A stretch of 64,000 nucleotides of DNA from Pseudoalteromonas piscicida (GCF_002208135.1 NZ_CP021647.1:809501-873500), one strand, 5' to 3'; shown: positions 8,756 through 18,263, numbered from the stretch's first letter. Notes: generated from the letters alone by a model not told the origin. Translations and numbers: made by a program.

Positions 8756-10138
8756 TTGAAAAAGGTGCTAATAGTAGACGACTCGCTTGATATTCAAGCG
8801 AGTCTGAAGTTTTTACTTGAGGATGAAGGCTACGCTTGTCACGGTGTGGTTACACCAGAGGCAGCATTTGATTATGTCAGTGCACAGGAAGTGGACTTGG
8901 TGCTATTGGATATGAACTTTACCCAAGACACCACCAGTGGCAAAGAAGGGCTGGCGGCGATCGCTAAGCTCATTCAAATCGATCCGCTCTTACCCATTGT
9001 GGTGATGACTGGCTGGGCGACGTTAGACCTTGCCGTCGCTGCGTTAAAGCAAGGAGCGGCCGATTTCATTGAAAAGCCATGGGATGATGAGCGCCTTGCT
9101 CATAGCATCAAAGTACAAATCGAAAAGCGAGCTGACAGACAACATTTAGCGCGGCTATCTGCTGAAAACGAACGCCTTAAAAAGCCCCAACAAACGGTAG
9201 ATTTTGTTACGCAAAGTGAGAAAAAACAGCGTGTGCTGACACAGCTCACCCAGTTAGCGCAAAGCGATATGAACATCTTGCTGACCGGTGAAAATGGCAC
9301 AGGAAAGAGCTATTACGCGCAGTATGTACACGAGCACTCTAGCCGTGCTGGTGGTAGTTTTATCTCGATTAATATGGGGGCGGTGAGCGACGAGCTATTT
9401 AACTCTGAGTTATTTGGCCATAAAAAGGGGGCATTTACTGATGCGAAAGCAGATCGCGTGGGTGCATTTACACTCGCCAGTAATGGCTCGTTGTTTTTAG
9501 ATGAAATCGCTAATTTATCTTTGCAGTCTCAAGCAAAATTGCTTCAAGTGCTAGAGGAGCGAAAGTACGTGGCGGTTGGCAGTCACAAAGTCTTGGACAA
9601 TACGGCGAGGATTATTTCTGCCACTAACTGCCAACTCAATGGAGCGATTGCCAATAATCAGTTTCGCCAAGACTTATATTATCGATTAAATACTATAGAA
9701 GTAGAAATACCGCCTTTAAGAGCGTGCCCAGAGGATATCTTGCCATTAGCAGAGCGCTTTTTAATGCGCTTTAGCTATGATTATAAAAAACCACTACCGA
9801 GCATCATGCCTTGTGCAGCTAAAGCACTGAATGTATACGATTTTCCAGGTAATGTGAGAGAGCTTAAGCATATGATGGAGCGCGCGGTGTTTACTTGTTC
9901 AAATGCTCAGGTATTTGCCAGTGATTTGGCGCTCAACTCTACACCGCACTCAGCGTTGCAATCCATGAATACTGCTACTGTGAGCGCGCCAGAAAATCAT
10001 GATTTAACACTGGATGAAATTATTGAGCAAGCACTCTTTAAAAGACTGGAATTTCATGGTGGTAACGTATCAAAAGCGGCGAAGAGCTTGGGACTATCGC
10101 GCAGTGCGTGGTATCGCAAAATGGACAAATATGAGTAG
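8756..10138 (+). CDS. NtrC-family response regulator (REC-AAA+-Fis)
   Basis: The protein has 460 residues and appears to start with TTG, four bases after the permease stop; no better start is near. REC domain: VLIVDDS and LVLLDMNF, with the phospho-acceptor Asp in the latter, and a conserved K in IEKPWDD. AAA+ domain: Walker A GENGTGKS, then GAFTDAKADRVGAF, where the sigma-54 contact motif usually reads GAFTGA. A Fis-type helix-turn-helix ends the protein (NVSKAAKSLGLSRSAWYRK). It should activate sigma-54 promoters when phosphorylated by the next gene's kinase. The Gly-to-Asp change in the GAFTGA loop is worth noting, because that loop contacts sigma-54. Confidence 0.9.
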   Translation: MKKVLIVDDSLDIQASLKFLLEDEGYACHGVVTPEAAFDYVSAQEVDLVLLDMNFTQDTTSGKEGLAAIAKLIQIDPLLPIVVMTGWATLDLAVAALKQGAADFIEKPWDDERLAHSIKVQIEKRADRQHLARLSAENERLKKPQQTVDFVTQSEKKQRVLTQLTQLAQSDMNILLTGENGTGKSYYAQYVHEHSSRAGGSFISINMGAVSDELFNSELFGHKKGAFTDAKADRVGAFTLASNGSLFLDEIANLSLQSQAKLLQVLEERKYVAVGSHKVLDNTARIISATNCQLNGAIANNQFRQDLYYRLNTIEVEIPPLRACPEDILPLAERFLMRFSYDYKKPLPSIMPCAAKALNVYDFPGNVRELKHMMERAVFTCSNAQVFASDLALNSTPHSALQSMNTATVSAPENHDLTLDEIIEQALFKRLEFHGGNVSKAAKSLGLSRSAWYRKMDKYE

Positions 10139-10151
10139 GAGATAAGCAAAC

Positions 10152-11408
10152 TTGTTTTATCAATTTGGACACTGGTTGTTAAGTGCATTACTACTTGTAA
10201 TTGTTAACGTTTTACTCCTTGTGCACGACTACCCAGCAACACTTATTATGTTGATAGACTTAGTATTCGCCCTATGTTTTGCATTGCTTGCTTATCAATA
10301 TGGTGCGACTAGACAAAACACCATTAATCTCATTGATACCTTGTTGATATCACTTCGCCAAGGCGATTATGCGCTACGAGCGGTACACGGCAAAGACACA
10401 CAATTACGTTCAACGGTGGAACACTTAAATGCACTAGCGCAAACCATGCAAGCCGATCAGCGCGCGCTGGCAGAGCAAAGCAACTTGCTAAAGCAAATCA
10501 TTGAAAAGCTTGATTGTGCACTTATCGTGTTTGACAGTCAAAGCGTTGCATTTGCCAACAGCTACGCTGAGCGCACCTTTTTTGACTGCTATAAAGACGA
10601 TGCTTGGCGCTGGTTTCAGTCATTACATGCTCAGCAAAAACAAGGAAAGGTATCGGTGATGCTCGACGGCACCGAGCATGCTTTTTTGCTTGAACACGAC
10701 AGCTGCTACATTGCCAATAAACCTCATACCTTACTGGTTTTAAAACAGCTCGATAGTATTCTATATCAGCAAGAAAAAGACGCCTTACAGCGTTTTGTTC
10801 GTATTTTAAGTCACGAGATCAATAACACTCTAGCGCCAATCGGCACGGTAGCGCGCAGCCTTACCAAGCGCTTAAACGGTGAGTTAGATATCGAAAGGTT
10901 TAACAGTGGTCTGTCACTCATCAATGAGCGTGCCAATTACCTTAAATCTTTTATGGGCAACTATGCCTCTCTTGCCAAACTGCCTCCTGCGCACAAGCAA
11001 ATTGTCGCGCTTAGCGAGTTTTGCGCTCAACTACAAAGTATCTACCCTCAACTAAAGGTAGAAAGCACCGCCGATCTGCTCGGTTTTTTTGATACAAGCC
11101 AAATCAAACAGGTACTTTGTCATCTTATTAATAATGCCCAAGAAGCGTGCACGCCTTCGCCAGAAGTCACACTCAACATCACCCCAGATGCTTACAAATT
11201 AGCGTTTTCGGTCACAGACACTGGCCCCGGTTTTTCTAACCTAAACGAAGCCGCTGAAGCATTTTACACCACCAAAGCTGATGGCAACGGCATAGGTCTA
11301 ATGCTCTCTCGCATCATTATTGAAAACCACGGCGGGCAACTTAAACTAGGCAATAATCCAAGCGGTGGTGCAAAAGTCAGTTTTAGCGTAGAGTGCAGTG
11401 GGAGTTGA
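10152..11408 (+). CDS. sensor histidine kinase
   Basis: The protein has 418 residues; it starts with TTG and is preceded by AGGAG in the tail of the regulator gene. Two N-terminal TM segments (about 8-25 and 28-50) are separated by almost no periplasmic loop, so it probably senses within the membrane or through the transporter. A PAS-like region (about 105-200) is followed by the H-box RILSHEINNTLAPI, N-box NNAQEA, G1 DTGPGFS and G2 GNGIGLML. It pairs with the regulator directly upstream. An NtrC/Fis regulator with this kind of compact kinase beside an ABC exporter suggests autoregulated export. Confidence 0.9.
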   Translation: MFYQFGHWLLSALLLVIVNVLLLVHDYPATLIMLIDLVFALCFALLAYQYGATRQNTINLIDTLLISLRQGDYALRAVHGKDTQLRSTVEHLNALAQTMQADQRALAEQSNLLKQIIEKLDCALIVFDSQSVAFANSYAERTFFDCYKDDAWRWFQSLHAQQKQGKVSVMLDGTEHAFLLEHDSCYIANKPHTLLVLKQLDSILYQQEKDALQRFVRILSHEINNTLAPIGTVARSLTKRLNGELDIERFNSGLSLINERANYLKSFMGNYASLAKLPPAHKQIVALSEFCAQLQSIYPQLKVESTADLLGFFDTSQIKQVLCHLINNAQEACTPSPEVTLNITPDAYKLAFSVTDTGPGFSNLNEAAEAFYTTKADGNGIGLMLSRIIIENHGGQLKLGNNPSGGAKVSFSVECSGS

Positions 11409-11438
11409 GTAAAGGTGGCGCGCAAATTGAAATTACAT

Positions 11439-11492
11439 TAGGGCCTGTTGACCTTTGCTGCAAAAACAAACTTGAAAGATAAACAGGCCCTA
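11439..11492. mobile_element. internally deleted copy of MITE family A
   Basis: A 50-base element (11441-11490) begins GGGCCTGTT and ends AACAGGCCC and is bounded on both sides by TA, as for insertions by Tc1/mariner- or IS630-like transposases. Its ends match the 267-base copy at 28022-28288. The junction lies at a shared GCTG, so it looks like a deletion between short repeats. It sits 30 bases after the kinase stop and would fold as a hairpin, so it could also act in 3' end formation. Confidence 0.75.
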
Positions 11493-11570
11493 GGGCTATG
11501 TGTTAAAAAATGAAATGACTAGCCGCATATGGAAGTCATTATTTCTATACAATCTAGGAGAAGGAAAGGA

Positions 11571-11882
11571 ATGGAAGTAGTCGCAAAAAGGATCTCAAAA
11601 ATATCTCTATTAAAGATTTTATTCATTGGCTTCACCATTAGTATGAGCATTTTAACTACTTGTTTTGGGATCGCAGCATTATTTGGTTTTAATACAATAG
11701 AGTGGTTTGGTGAATATAAAACAGGTATTGAGGGTGTTTTTTATGGTGTCTTAATGGGACCAATATTCGGTGCTATTTTATCATGTATGTCATGGGTAGC
11801 TATAACTCTAGGGCTTTGGGTATACTCCTTTTTTAACCCTATAAAAGTCTCTTTTAGGCATGTCATTGAACACCAAGAATGA
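11571..11882 (+). CDS. small inner-membrane protein, two TM segments
   Basis: The product has 103 residues. The ATG at 11571 is chosen over 11529 because AGGAGAAGGAAAGGA directly precedes it. Two hydrophobic segments (about 17-40 and 55-87, the second with a Gly-rich break GVLMGPIFGAILSC) suggest two to three membrane passes, with short charged ends. I do not recognise a family. It lies alone between the deleted MITE and the LysE gene, which points the other way. Confidence 0.65.
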   Translation: MEVVAKRISKISLLKILFIGFTISMSILTTCFGIAALFGFNTIEWFGEYKTGIEGVFYGVLMGPIFGAILSCMSWVAITLGLWVYSFFNPIKVSFRHVIEHQE

Positions 11883-11913
11883 CAAAACCACCAAAAGAAC
11901 AACAAAATGACAA

Positions 11914-11965
11914 GACACCCACCTCAAAGATACAGTAAAAACGGTTCAAGTTTGTTGTGGGTGTC
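11914..11965. other. inverted repeat between convergent genes
   Basis: GACACCCAC (11914-11922) pairs with GTGGGTGTC (11957-11965) across a 34-base loop. It lies between the small membrane protein (plus) and the LysE gene (minus), where transcription from both sides converges. There is no clear T run, so it is a weak terminator candidate. Confidence 0.4.
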
Positions 11966-11980
11966 AGCCATTATCATTTG

Positions 11981-12589
11981 TTATTTCACTATCCACGGCA
12001 CTATGACATGGTCATAACCAATGCTTAAAGACACATAGACTAATAGCGCAGCCATTATTAAGTTAAAAGCTTTAAAATACTTGGGAGCAGAAATCTGTTT
12101 ACCCATCATAGAACCCACTATCGAGTAGCTAGTGGGGGCACCGAATGCAAGTGCGGCAAGGAGCATTGACCATATGACAACTGCATTGCCCGTAATGCCA
12201 ACGCTTGGAAACTGAATGGTAGAAACCGGCAACGTTGCGATTAGCGCTTTGGGGTTGAGTAGCTGCATGAAAAGTCCGTCTCGAAAGCTCAACGATTTGG
12301 CCGTACTTTGCTTATCAGAGAGCTCGACGTTAGCATGCGCTACTTTCCAAGCAATATATAGAATATAAAGGCACCCAGCCAAGCTGATAAAAGGCAGTAC
12401 GTGTGGATTGATAAACTTGAGCCCAACAATCCCTAAGATAACGAACAAGATGAACATTGCCACTCCAACGCCGGCGAAAAAACCGAGGTGAACACGCGTC
12501 TGTTTGTTTAGACCACTATGTAGACCTAGCAAGTTGATGGGCCCAGGGGTATACATTACCCCGATAGCATAGGCGAAAATTTCTGACAT
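11981..12589 (-). CDS. LysE family amino-acid exporter
   Basis: The protein has 202 residues and about six TM helices. The family signature is in the first helix region (YTPGPINLLGLHSGL, corresponding to the P-G-P motif of LysE/RhtB), followed by a Gly-rich helix and the LLNPKALI segment. Members export amino acids or related small molecules across the inner membrane. The AraC regulator immediately upstream on the same strand is a common partner for such exporters and probably controls it. Confidence 0.88.
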   Translation of the reverse strand: MSEIFAYAIGVMYTPGPINLLGLHSGLNKQTRVHLGFFAGVGVAMFILFVILGIVGLKFINPHVLPFISLAGCLYILYIAWKVAHANVELSDKQSTAKSLSFRDGLFMQLLNPKALIATLPVSTIQFPSVGITGNAVVIWSMLLAALAFGAPTSYSIVGSMMGKQISAPKYFKAFNLIMAALLVYVSLSIGYDHVIVPWIVK

Positions 12590-12626
12590 GATTTACTACT
12601 CCGATATAAGCAGTCGACGAGCTAAC

Positions 12627-13454
12627 TTAACGGCCCAACTGCAACTGAAATTGTTTTGGTGTCATGCCAAATACGCGTTTAAAGTTACGATTTAAGTGAC
12701 TGGCATCAGCAAAGCCGGACTCTACTGCTGCGGTGGTGGCGCTACGGCCTACAAGCAGCTGTTTGCGAGCATAGTTGATGCGACAATTCAAAACATACTG
12801 GTGTGGAGTAATGCAAAAGTGTTCTCGAAAAGCTCGAATAAAGTGATATTTAGACATATTGGCAACAGCAGCGATATCATCAACTGAAATATCGTTGGCA
12901 AGATTAGCCAATATATAGTCTTTAGCTCTTAGTACTAAGGTTTCAGTCCTTGTTTTACGAAGTGGTAATTCTAAACAGCCATGCAAACGAACCAATGATT
13001 GAGCCAACTGAAACAAAGCGGCTTCATGCTCAATTTTGGAGTAGGATCGTCCCAAAAGTTGCTGAGATATAGTAAGGACTTGATAGCGCAACAGTGCGTC
13101 ATTGAACAAGGTGTTGTTAAGTCTTAGTACTGTTTCTTGTTTATAACCAAGAGCGCGAAACAGTGGTTGCAATTCTCTTGGGTGCACGTAAAGCATCACA
13201 TATTCTAAGCTGTGTTCGCCTCCAGAGTGGCCGTCATGGATATCTTCGGGATTGAAAAGCATTACGCAGCCAGGCTGACTTTTATAAAAAGCACTGCGAC
13301 AGAAAAAGTCTTGTCTGCCTTTTAGAGTGAGCCCGATCGAGTACTCTTCATGAGCATGTTTGGTGTAGGTGAAATCACTCATGGTTGCGCACAGCATGGA
13401 CACATCATCCTGCTGAGCACTATGGGTATATATAAAGTGATTATTTTTACTCAC
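12627..13454 (-). CDS. AraC family transcriptional regulator
   Basis: The protein has 275 residues. The N-terminal half is a cupin-like ligand domain (HAHEEYSIGLTLKG; FNPEDIHDGHSGGE) and the C-terminal about 100 residues are the double helix-turn-helix (ISVDDIAAVANMSKYHFIRAF; RKQLLVGRSATTAAVESGF followed by FKRVFGMTPKQF). The gene reads into the LysE exporter 37 bases downstream. It probably senses the exported amino acid and activates the exporter, as in other AraC-LysE pairs; the ligand is not known. Confidence 0.9.
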   Translation of the reverse strand: MSKNNHFIYTHSAQQDDVSMLCATMSDFTYTKHAHEEYSIGLTLKGRQDFFCRSAFYKSQPGCVMLFNPEDIHDGHSGGEHSLEYVMLYVHPRELQPLFRALGYKQETVLRLNNTLFNDALLRYQVLTISQQLLGRSYSKIEHEAALFQLAQSLVRLHGCLELPLRKTRTETLVLRAKDYILANLANDISVDDIAAVANMSKYHFIRAFREHFCITPHQYVLNCRINYARKQLLVGRSATTAAVESGFADASHLNRNFKRVFGMTPKQFQLQLGR

Positions 13455-13565
13455 ACTCCCTCCTTCTGTTTGAGCACTTTTGCAAAACTACCAAGTCAAT
13501 ATATTCAAGCTATCAATAAAAAACTTGAACGAAATTGCTGATGTATCCACTGTACAGTTTGCTAA

Positions 13566-13584
13566 TTATCCGAAGCTCAGGTTA
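13566..13584 (+). repeat. solitary end of MITE family B
   Basis: Nineteen bases here match the terminal repeat of the element at 30624-30868 (reverse complement TAACCTGAGCTTCGGATAA). No partner end was seen within a few hundred bases. It lies between the AraC gene and the diguanylate cyclase gene, 20 bases beyond the latter's stop. Confidence 0.5.
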
Positions 13585-13602
13585 ATTAAGTATGCATTTG
13601 TG

Positions 13603-14592
13603 TTATTCAGGCTCTACTCGTATGCAGTTTCTACCTGCTTTTTTCGCTTGATATAGGGCAGAGTCAACTCGTTTTAGCATCTCTGATAGGTCTTGACCAT
13701 GTTGTAAACTACCTACGCCGAAACTGGCTGTGATCTTGTGTCGGCAGGATAATTGAATGGCTTCAATCGCTTTACGGATCCGCTCTGCTACTTTCTGTGC
13801 ATCATTGAGACTGGTGTTGGGGCATAAGATAAGAAACTCTTCACCTCCCCAGCGAGATGCTATGTCGGTTGACCTTAGACTATCTTGAATTTCTCTCGAC
13901 ACGAGCATCAGCACTTCATCGCCAATATGGTGGCCAAACCTATCGTTCACTTGCTTAAACAGATCCAAGTCCAGAATAATCGTGCTGAGGGGGAGGCCGT
14001 TACTTAAACACTTTGCTGTTTCCTCGTTTAATGCCTGATTCATTTTTCTACGGTTATATAAATTGGTTAGTTCATCCTTATTCGAAAGTACCTCCAATTG
14101 TTCCGCCTTGACTTTATCTTGTGTGACATCCAGCATTAGGCCTATTGAGTTAAGTGGCTGGCCAATACCGTTTAGCAGTGTTTCACAGTGGTGTCTTACA
14201 TAGAGTGTTGAGCCGTCAGCTCTAGTTACAACATGCTCAAATGTGGTGCTTCCACCGTGAACAAAGACATTATGGAGCTGTTGTTTTATTGCTAACTCGG
14301 CGCTTGGGTCTAGCGTATTGATAAAGGCGTCCCACTGTGTGATGGTTTCGCCATCAATACCGAGCATTGCGGCAAGCTTATCACTCATCTTAACGCTGTA
14401 GGTAAGGTGGTTTAGCCGCCAGATACCTACATTGGCAAGTTTTTGAATATCTAGCAGGGCTTTTCTGTCGTACTCATTCTCACGTAACCTTTGTTGCAGC
14501 TTGTGGTTTTCTATTTCTAATGCCAGAACTTCATCTTCTAGTTTGGTAATTCGCTCTGCGTTATCCGATTTAGGTGGAAATACTTCGCTCAT
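13603..14592 (-). CDS. PAS-GGDEF diguanylate cyclase
   Basis: The protein has 329 residues. A coiled coil (about 10-45) leads into a PAS domain (about 50-155: LANVGIWRLN, VTRADGSTLYVRHH) and a GGDEF domain (about 165-325). The catalytic motif is GGEEF within ASRWGGEEFLILC, and an RxxD inhibitory site (RSTD) lies five residues before it, so it should be an active, product-inhibited enzyme making cyclic di-GMP. No membrane segment is seen, so the sensor is cytoplasmic. It follows the MetE-like gene by 28 bases on the same strand, suggesting co-transcription. Confidence 0.92.
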   Translation of the reverse strand: MSEVFPPKSDNAERITKLEDEVLALEIENHKLQQRLRENEYDRKALLDIQKLANVGIWRLNHLTYSVKMSDKLAAMLGIDGETITQWDAFINTLDPSAELAIKQQLHNVFVHGGSTTFEHVVTRADGSTLYVRHHCETLLNGIGQPLNSIGLMLDVTQDKVKAEQLEVLSNKDELTNLYNRRKMNQALNEETAKCLSNGLPLSTIILDLDLFKQVNDRFGHHIGDEVLMLVSREIQDSLRSTDIASRWGGEEFLILCPNTSLNDAQKVAERIRKAIEAIQLSCRHKITASFGVGSLQHGQDLSEMLKRVDSALYQAKKAGRNCIRVEPE

Positions 14593-14620
14593 GCATAATC
14601 CATTGGCTAATTCAATTTTT

Positions 14621-15706
14621 CTACGAACGTGAATTAAGTGCTTCTTCGGCCATTTTTGTGCCGACCAGTCGCGATTTTATTTTTTCATACACTATTTCTC
14701 TGGTTGTTGAACAATCATCAGCGAATGGCGAAAAACCGCAATCATCACAAGTGCCTAGCTGCGGAATGGGAATAAACTCACTTGCGAGTAATACGAGATC
14801 TCTTACAGATTCAGGGCTCTCTATTTCGCGACTGTTCGGGTTAATCACGCCAATAAATACACGTTGGAAGGGCTTGAGGATGCTGCCTATCAGCTTCAGG
14901 GTTTTCTTGGGATTCTCTTCACCTCTAAGTGCAACGTAGAAGCTTCCTGCATTAATGTCGAAAAGCGTAGGTAATAGATATTTATAGTCTATGTCTGCGC
15001 TATGGGTTGCATCAATATCGGCACCCGGACAGGTGTGAATACCAATGCGTTGCCTTTCGCTATCACTAAATTGGGCGAGACATTTATTGATCAGTTCAAC
15101 AAAGGACTTGAGGGTCTGACCTGAAGGATCTAGCTTTAAAGAAAGCCTCGCTTCAGTAAAGTCAATTTGTACCTTGTGCGCACCTAGTGCTAAGCAGCGT
15201 TTTACTTCGCCAACATGCTCGTTTATCAAATCACTAATAAAGCTTTCATGATCATAATTTTCAATCCCGTGAGATGGATAAACTAAGCTCAACATTGAAG
15301 GAGAAATAACGGCTTGCTTGACTGGCACGGTTGCATGCTTGAGTGCAAAAGCGAGAAATTCATCCGCGGTATGTTGATAGCGAAATGGCGGAACTTTGAG
15401 ATGTGGAGCAAAAACCCGAGAGTGACCATCGTCAAAATCAACGAGCAGGCCCTGATCTGAGTAACAAGGTGAGTCGTGTAAGCAGTAGTGAGCAAAACCA
15501 TCAAACTTTCTTTGCTCGCCATCACTGACGACCTTACAGCCAATCGCTTCGAGCTCTTTTATCACCAGTTGTGTTTCACGCTCTGCGATTTCGTTTAAAA
15601 CCGCGTAACTTATCTTTCCTTGCTTATAGTTCCTGTAAGCATTTATTAAACAGGGATTTCGAGGAATTGATCCGATTTGTTCACTGGGGATCTGGAGCCG
15701 CGTCAT
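14621..15706 (-). CDS. MetE C-terminal-domain-like (UROD/MetE-like) protein
   Basis: The protein has 361 residues, about the size of a single catalytic barrel. It has IPSEQIGSIPRN at the start, SDGEQRKFDGF (compare SDGEQ in MetE-like proteins), a central HKVQIDFTEARLSLK and IGIHTCPGAD, and the C-terminal metal-ligand region PQLGTCDDCGFSPFADD. The family transfers methyl groups to thiols at a zinc site. The substrate is not clear; a homologue involved in methionine or related thiol methylation is likely. A second, different member (MesD) lies 5 kb away. Confidence 0.75.
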   Translation of the reverse strand: MTRLQIPSEQIGSIPRNPCLINAYRNYKQGKISYAVLNEIAERETQLVIKELEAIGCKVVSDGEQRKFDGFAHYCLHDSPCYSDQGLLVDFDDGHSRVFAPHLKVPPFRYQHTADEFLAFALKHATVPVKQAVISPSMLSLVYPSHGIENYDHESFISDLINEHVGEVKRCLALGAHKVQIDFTEARLSLKLDPSGQTLKSFVELINKCLAQFSDSERQRIGIHTCPGADIDATHSADIDYKYLLPTLFDINAGSFYVALRGEENPKKTLKLIGSILKPFQRVFIGVINPNSREIESPESVRDLVLLASEFIPIPQLGTCDDCGFSPFADDCSTTREIVYEKIKSRLVGTKMAEEALNSRS

Positions 15707-16031
15707 CGTAGTCTACCTTATCGTGTTGCTTATTCTAATTAACGCCATAAAAAGGCCATAAACAGTCAAACAAATGTGTGCTTATACTAACCCATATATT
15801 TTATCTGTTTTGCAAACACACAAGTGCCTCTGTGAGTATAGGATCAGATAGATATAATTGCCTTGATTACATGGGATTTTACTTAATGAGATAACCGTTA
15901 GCGGAAACTTTTAAGCGAGGTTAGGTGGTGTTTTAAAGCTAACTTGAAATGCTAATTTTAAATGCGAACTTTAAAAGTAGTGAGTTCGCTACTTCTCTAA
16001 ATTTTAGATTAAAAACAAGTCGATTTATGAA
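15707..16031. other. intergenic upstream of the MetE-like gene
   Basis: The spacer lies between the start of the MetE-like gene and the end of the S9 peptidase gene, both on the minus strand. It is AT-rich and holds the promoter of the MetE-like gene. I looked for a MetJ operator of the AGACGTCT type and saw none, and I saw no riboswitch-like structure. A short open frame at 15949-16200 runs antisense into the peptidase gene and is not a gene. Confidence 0.4.
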
Positions 16032-16054
16032 AAAAGCCGCTTTGTGCGGCTTTT
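16032..16054 (-). terminator. Rho-independent terminator of the S9 peptidase gene
   Basis: AAAAGCCGC and GCGGCTTTT form a 9-base-pair stem with a 5-base loop (TTTGT). Read on the minus strand it follows the peptidase stop codon by four bases and runs into a T-rich tail, which is a standard intrinsic terminator. Confidence 0.85.
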
Positions 16055-16058
16055 CTCT

Positions 16059-18092
16059 TTACTTCTTGTATTTTTCAAACCAAGCTAGCGTGTGCTCGAT
16101 TTTGCTGATCATCCGAGAAGGACGGCCGGCAATTCCATGTGGCGCACCTGGAATTTTGACCAGTACAGAGTCAATTTTACGTAGCTTAAGCGCTTGGTAG
16201 AACTGCTCAGTTTCGGCCATTGGCGTGCGCAAGTCTTCTTCACCCGTCATTAGCATGGTTGGGGTGGTTACGTTGCCAACGAGCGAAAGCGGTGAGCGTT
16301 GCCAATAGTGTTCCATATGCTCCCATGGCATACCAGGAAATTGCGTTGGAATTTGACCAAGGCCACTGTCAGCGGTAAGCACTTTACTCAGCCAGTTGAT
16401 CACAGGCTTTACGACAACCGCTGCGTTAAAACGGTTAGTTAAGCCAATTGCGTAGGCTGTTGCGATACCACCTGCAGAACCGCCAGCAATAAACAGATTA
16501 TCTTTGTCGATAAAGCCTTTCTCAAGCATAGCGTCTACCCCTGAGTTATGATCGGCAAAGTCTTCTTTCGAGCTGTATTTGTATTTGAGCAACATAGCGA
16601 AGCGCTCGCCGTAAGAGCTGCTGCCTCTGTGATTGTCGTAAAATACCACGTAACCTTCAGCGGCATAACGCTGTAATTCTGCTGAGAAATGCGGGCCGTA
16701 GGCTAAGTGTGGGCCACCGTGAATTTCTAGTAGTAATGGGTATTGTTTTTTCGGGTCAAAGTTTGGTGGCGTAATATACCAGCCCTGAATTTTCTCCCCG
16801 TCGAACGACGACCTATACGTGATCTCATGCACTTTACCTAGGGTTTTATGTGCAAGTAGGTCTTCGTTAAGGCGGGTTAGTTGCGTTACTTTACCTTTTC
16901 TTGTTGTTATTGCGATGTCTGCCGGGCGCTCACTCGACCCTTGAGTAAAGGCAATTTCCCCATCAAAATTAGCACTAAACTCACCGCTTAGATAAGGGCG
17001 ACCAAGGGTTGTGCCTGAGAGCGTATCTGTGATGTCGGTAATGTTGCCTTTTGTGGTAATGCTCGCGAGCTTTCGCTTGCCGTGGTCGTCGTACGTCATC
17101 GCCAGTCTATCACTGCTAATCCAAGTTGGGTCTTGGATTGAGCGGTCGAAGTCTTTGGCAATCATGTGAGAGGTTTTGTCCTGCCAATCCATAATATTCA
17201 GTTTGCTATTACGGTAAGGGTTTAGCGCGTTCGATGCACTAAGGTAAGCCAGCTTTTTACCATTTTCGGAAAAACTAGGCGCGTACTCACGACCTGGAGC
17301 AGATGTAAGTTGGGTGATATTACGGTTAAAATCAACTTCGAATAAGTCGCCTTCTAGGCGCTTGTATTCCCAGTCTGCGATACGGTTTGCTGAAAACACA
17401 ATCGCCTGTGCGTCTGCTCGCCACGCGAGTTTCCCACTATGGTGATAATTACCAGAGGTTAATTGGCGTGGCGTGCCGCCTTCACTCGGTAACACGAAAA
17501 TATGGCGATAGCCGGGTTTGATAAGGCCTCGGCCATCAGCTTGGTAGTAGGCTTTGTCGATAACAATGGCAGAGTCGGACCACTTCGCGCCTTTTGGTTT
17601 TTCTGGCATTTTGGCGATGACCGCAGGCTTTTCAGCAACCTTTTGGCTAAAAGCCAGCCATTTGCCATCTGGTGACCAAGTTAAGCCACTGATCCCAGAT
17701 TGCAACTGTGTAAGTAGTGCCGTACGGTTTTGAGCAAGATAATGTACATGAATTTGTGTGCTGCCAGATACATTGCTCACAAAGGCGATTTTGCCACCAT
17801 CTGGCGACCAGCGAGGTTGACTGTAATTGTTTTCATCAGAGAAGAGTGGCGATTGTGCGCCAGATTTTGTATCGACAAGCCACAGGTTTTGTCGCTTAGC
17901 ATCCTTCATTACATCATTGCTGTTACGCACATATACCACTTGAGTACCATCTGGTGATATTTGCGGGTCGTTTGCATATTCCAGCTCAAAAATGTCTTGA
18001 GCCTTTAATCCCACCTCAGTCTGCGCGACTGTTGGCAATGCAGCGCAAGCCAGTAAAGTGCAAATGAGCGTCCGTTTCAATCCAAAAGGCAT
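16059..18092 (-). CDS. S9 family prolyl-oligopeptidase-like peptidase, secreted
   Basis: The protein has 677 residues. I start it at 18092, where AAGG lies nine bases upstream and a signal peptide begins (residues 1-24, ending TVAQ); the frame opens earlier, at 18197, without such support. Residues about 30-400 have WD40-like beta-propeller repeats (QISPDGTQVVYVRN, PRWSPDGGKIAFVS, LTWSPDGKWLAFS). The C-terminal alpha/beta hydrolase has the nucleophile motif GGSAGG, the HGGPH oxyanion region, and a catalytic His in PGAPHGI. It should cleave peptides in the periplasm. It lies 171 bases downstream of the graspetide cluster on the same strand, so an involvement in peptide processing is possible but not shown. 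Confidence 0.92.
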   Translation of the reverse strand: MPFGLKRTLICTLLACAALPTVAQTEVGLKAQDIFELEYANDPQISPDGTQVVYVRNSNDVMKDAKRQNLWLVDTKSGAQSPLFSDENNYSQPRWSPDGGKIAFVSNVSGSTQIHVHYLAQNRTALLTQLQSGISGLTWSPDGKWLAFSQKVAEKPAVIAKMPEKPKGAKWSDSAIVIDKAYYQADGRGLIKPGYRHIFVLPSEGGTPRQLTSGNYHHSGKLAWRADAQAIVFSANRIADWEYKRLEGDLFEVDFNRNITQLTSAPGREYAPSFSENGKKLAYLSASNALNPYRNSKLNIMDWQDKTSHMIAKDFDRSIQDPTWISSDRLAMTYDDHGKRKLASITTKGNITDITDTLSGTTLGRPYLSGEFSANFDGEIAFTQGSSERPADIAITTRKGKVTQLTRLNEDLLAHKTLGKVHEITYRSSFDGEKIQGWYITPPNFDPKKQYPLLLEIHGGPHLAYGPHFSAELQRYAAEGYVVFYDNHRGSSSYGERFAMLLKYKYSSKEDFADHNSGVDAMLEKGFIDKDNLFIAGGSAGGIATAYAIGLTNRFNAAVVVKPVINWLSKVLTADSGLGQIPTQFPGMPWEHMEHYWQRSPLSLVGNVTTPTMLMTGEEDLRTPMAETEQFYQALKLRKIDSVLVKIPGAPHGIAGRPSRMISKIEHTLAWFEKYKK

Positions 18093-18263
18093 AATGCCAC
18101 CTTCTATATAATTTTTATTTAGGGCTTCATAGTTATTCAGGCGCAATTCAATGTCACCTAATACGCGATAGAACGAAATAAAAACTCGATGTGTCAAATA
18201 AAATGGGAGTGAGTGTTGTTTTTTAGACTCATGCGTTCATTCATGCATAACCCAACTTAATTA

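Noticed and set aside
15949..16200. Plus-strand frame antisense to the S9 peptidase 3' end
   Set aside because: A shadow of the peptidase gene with no signals of its own.
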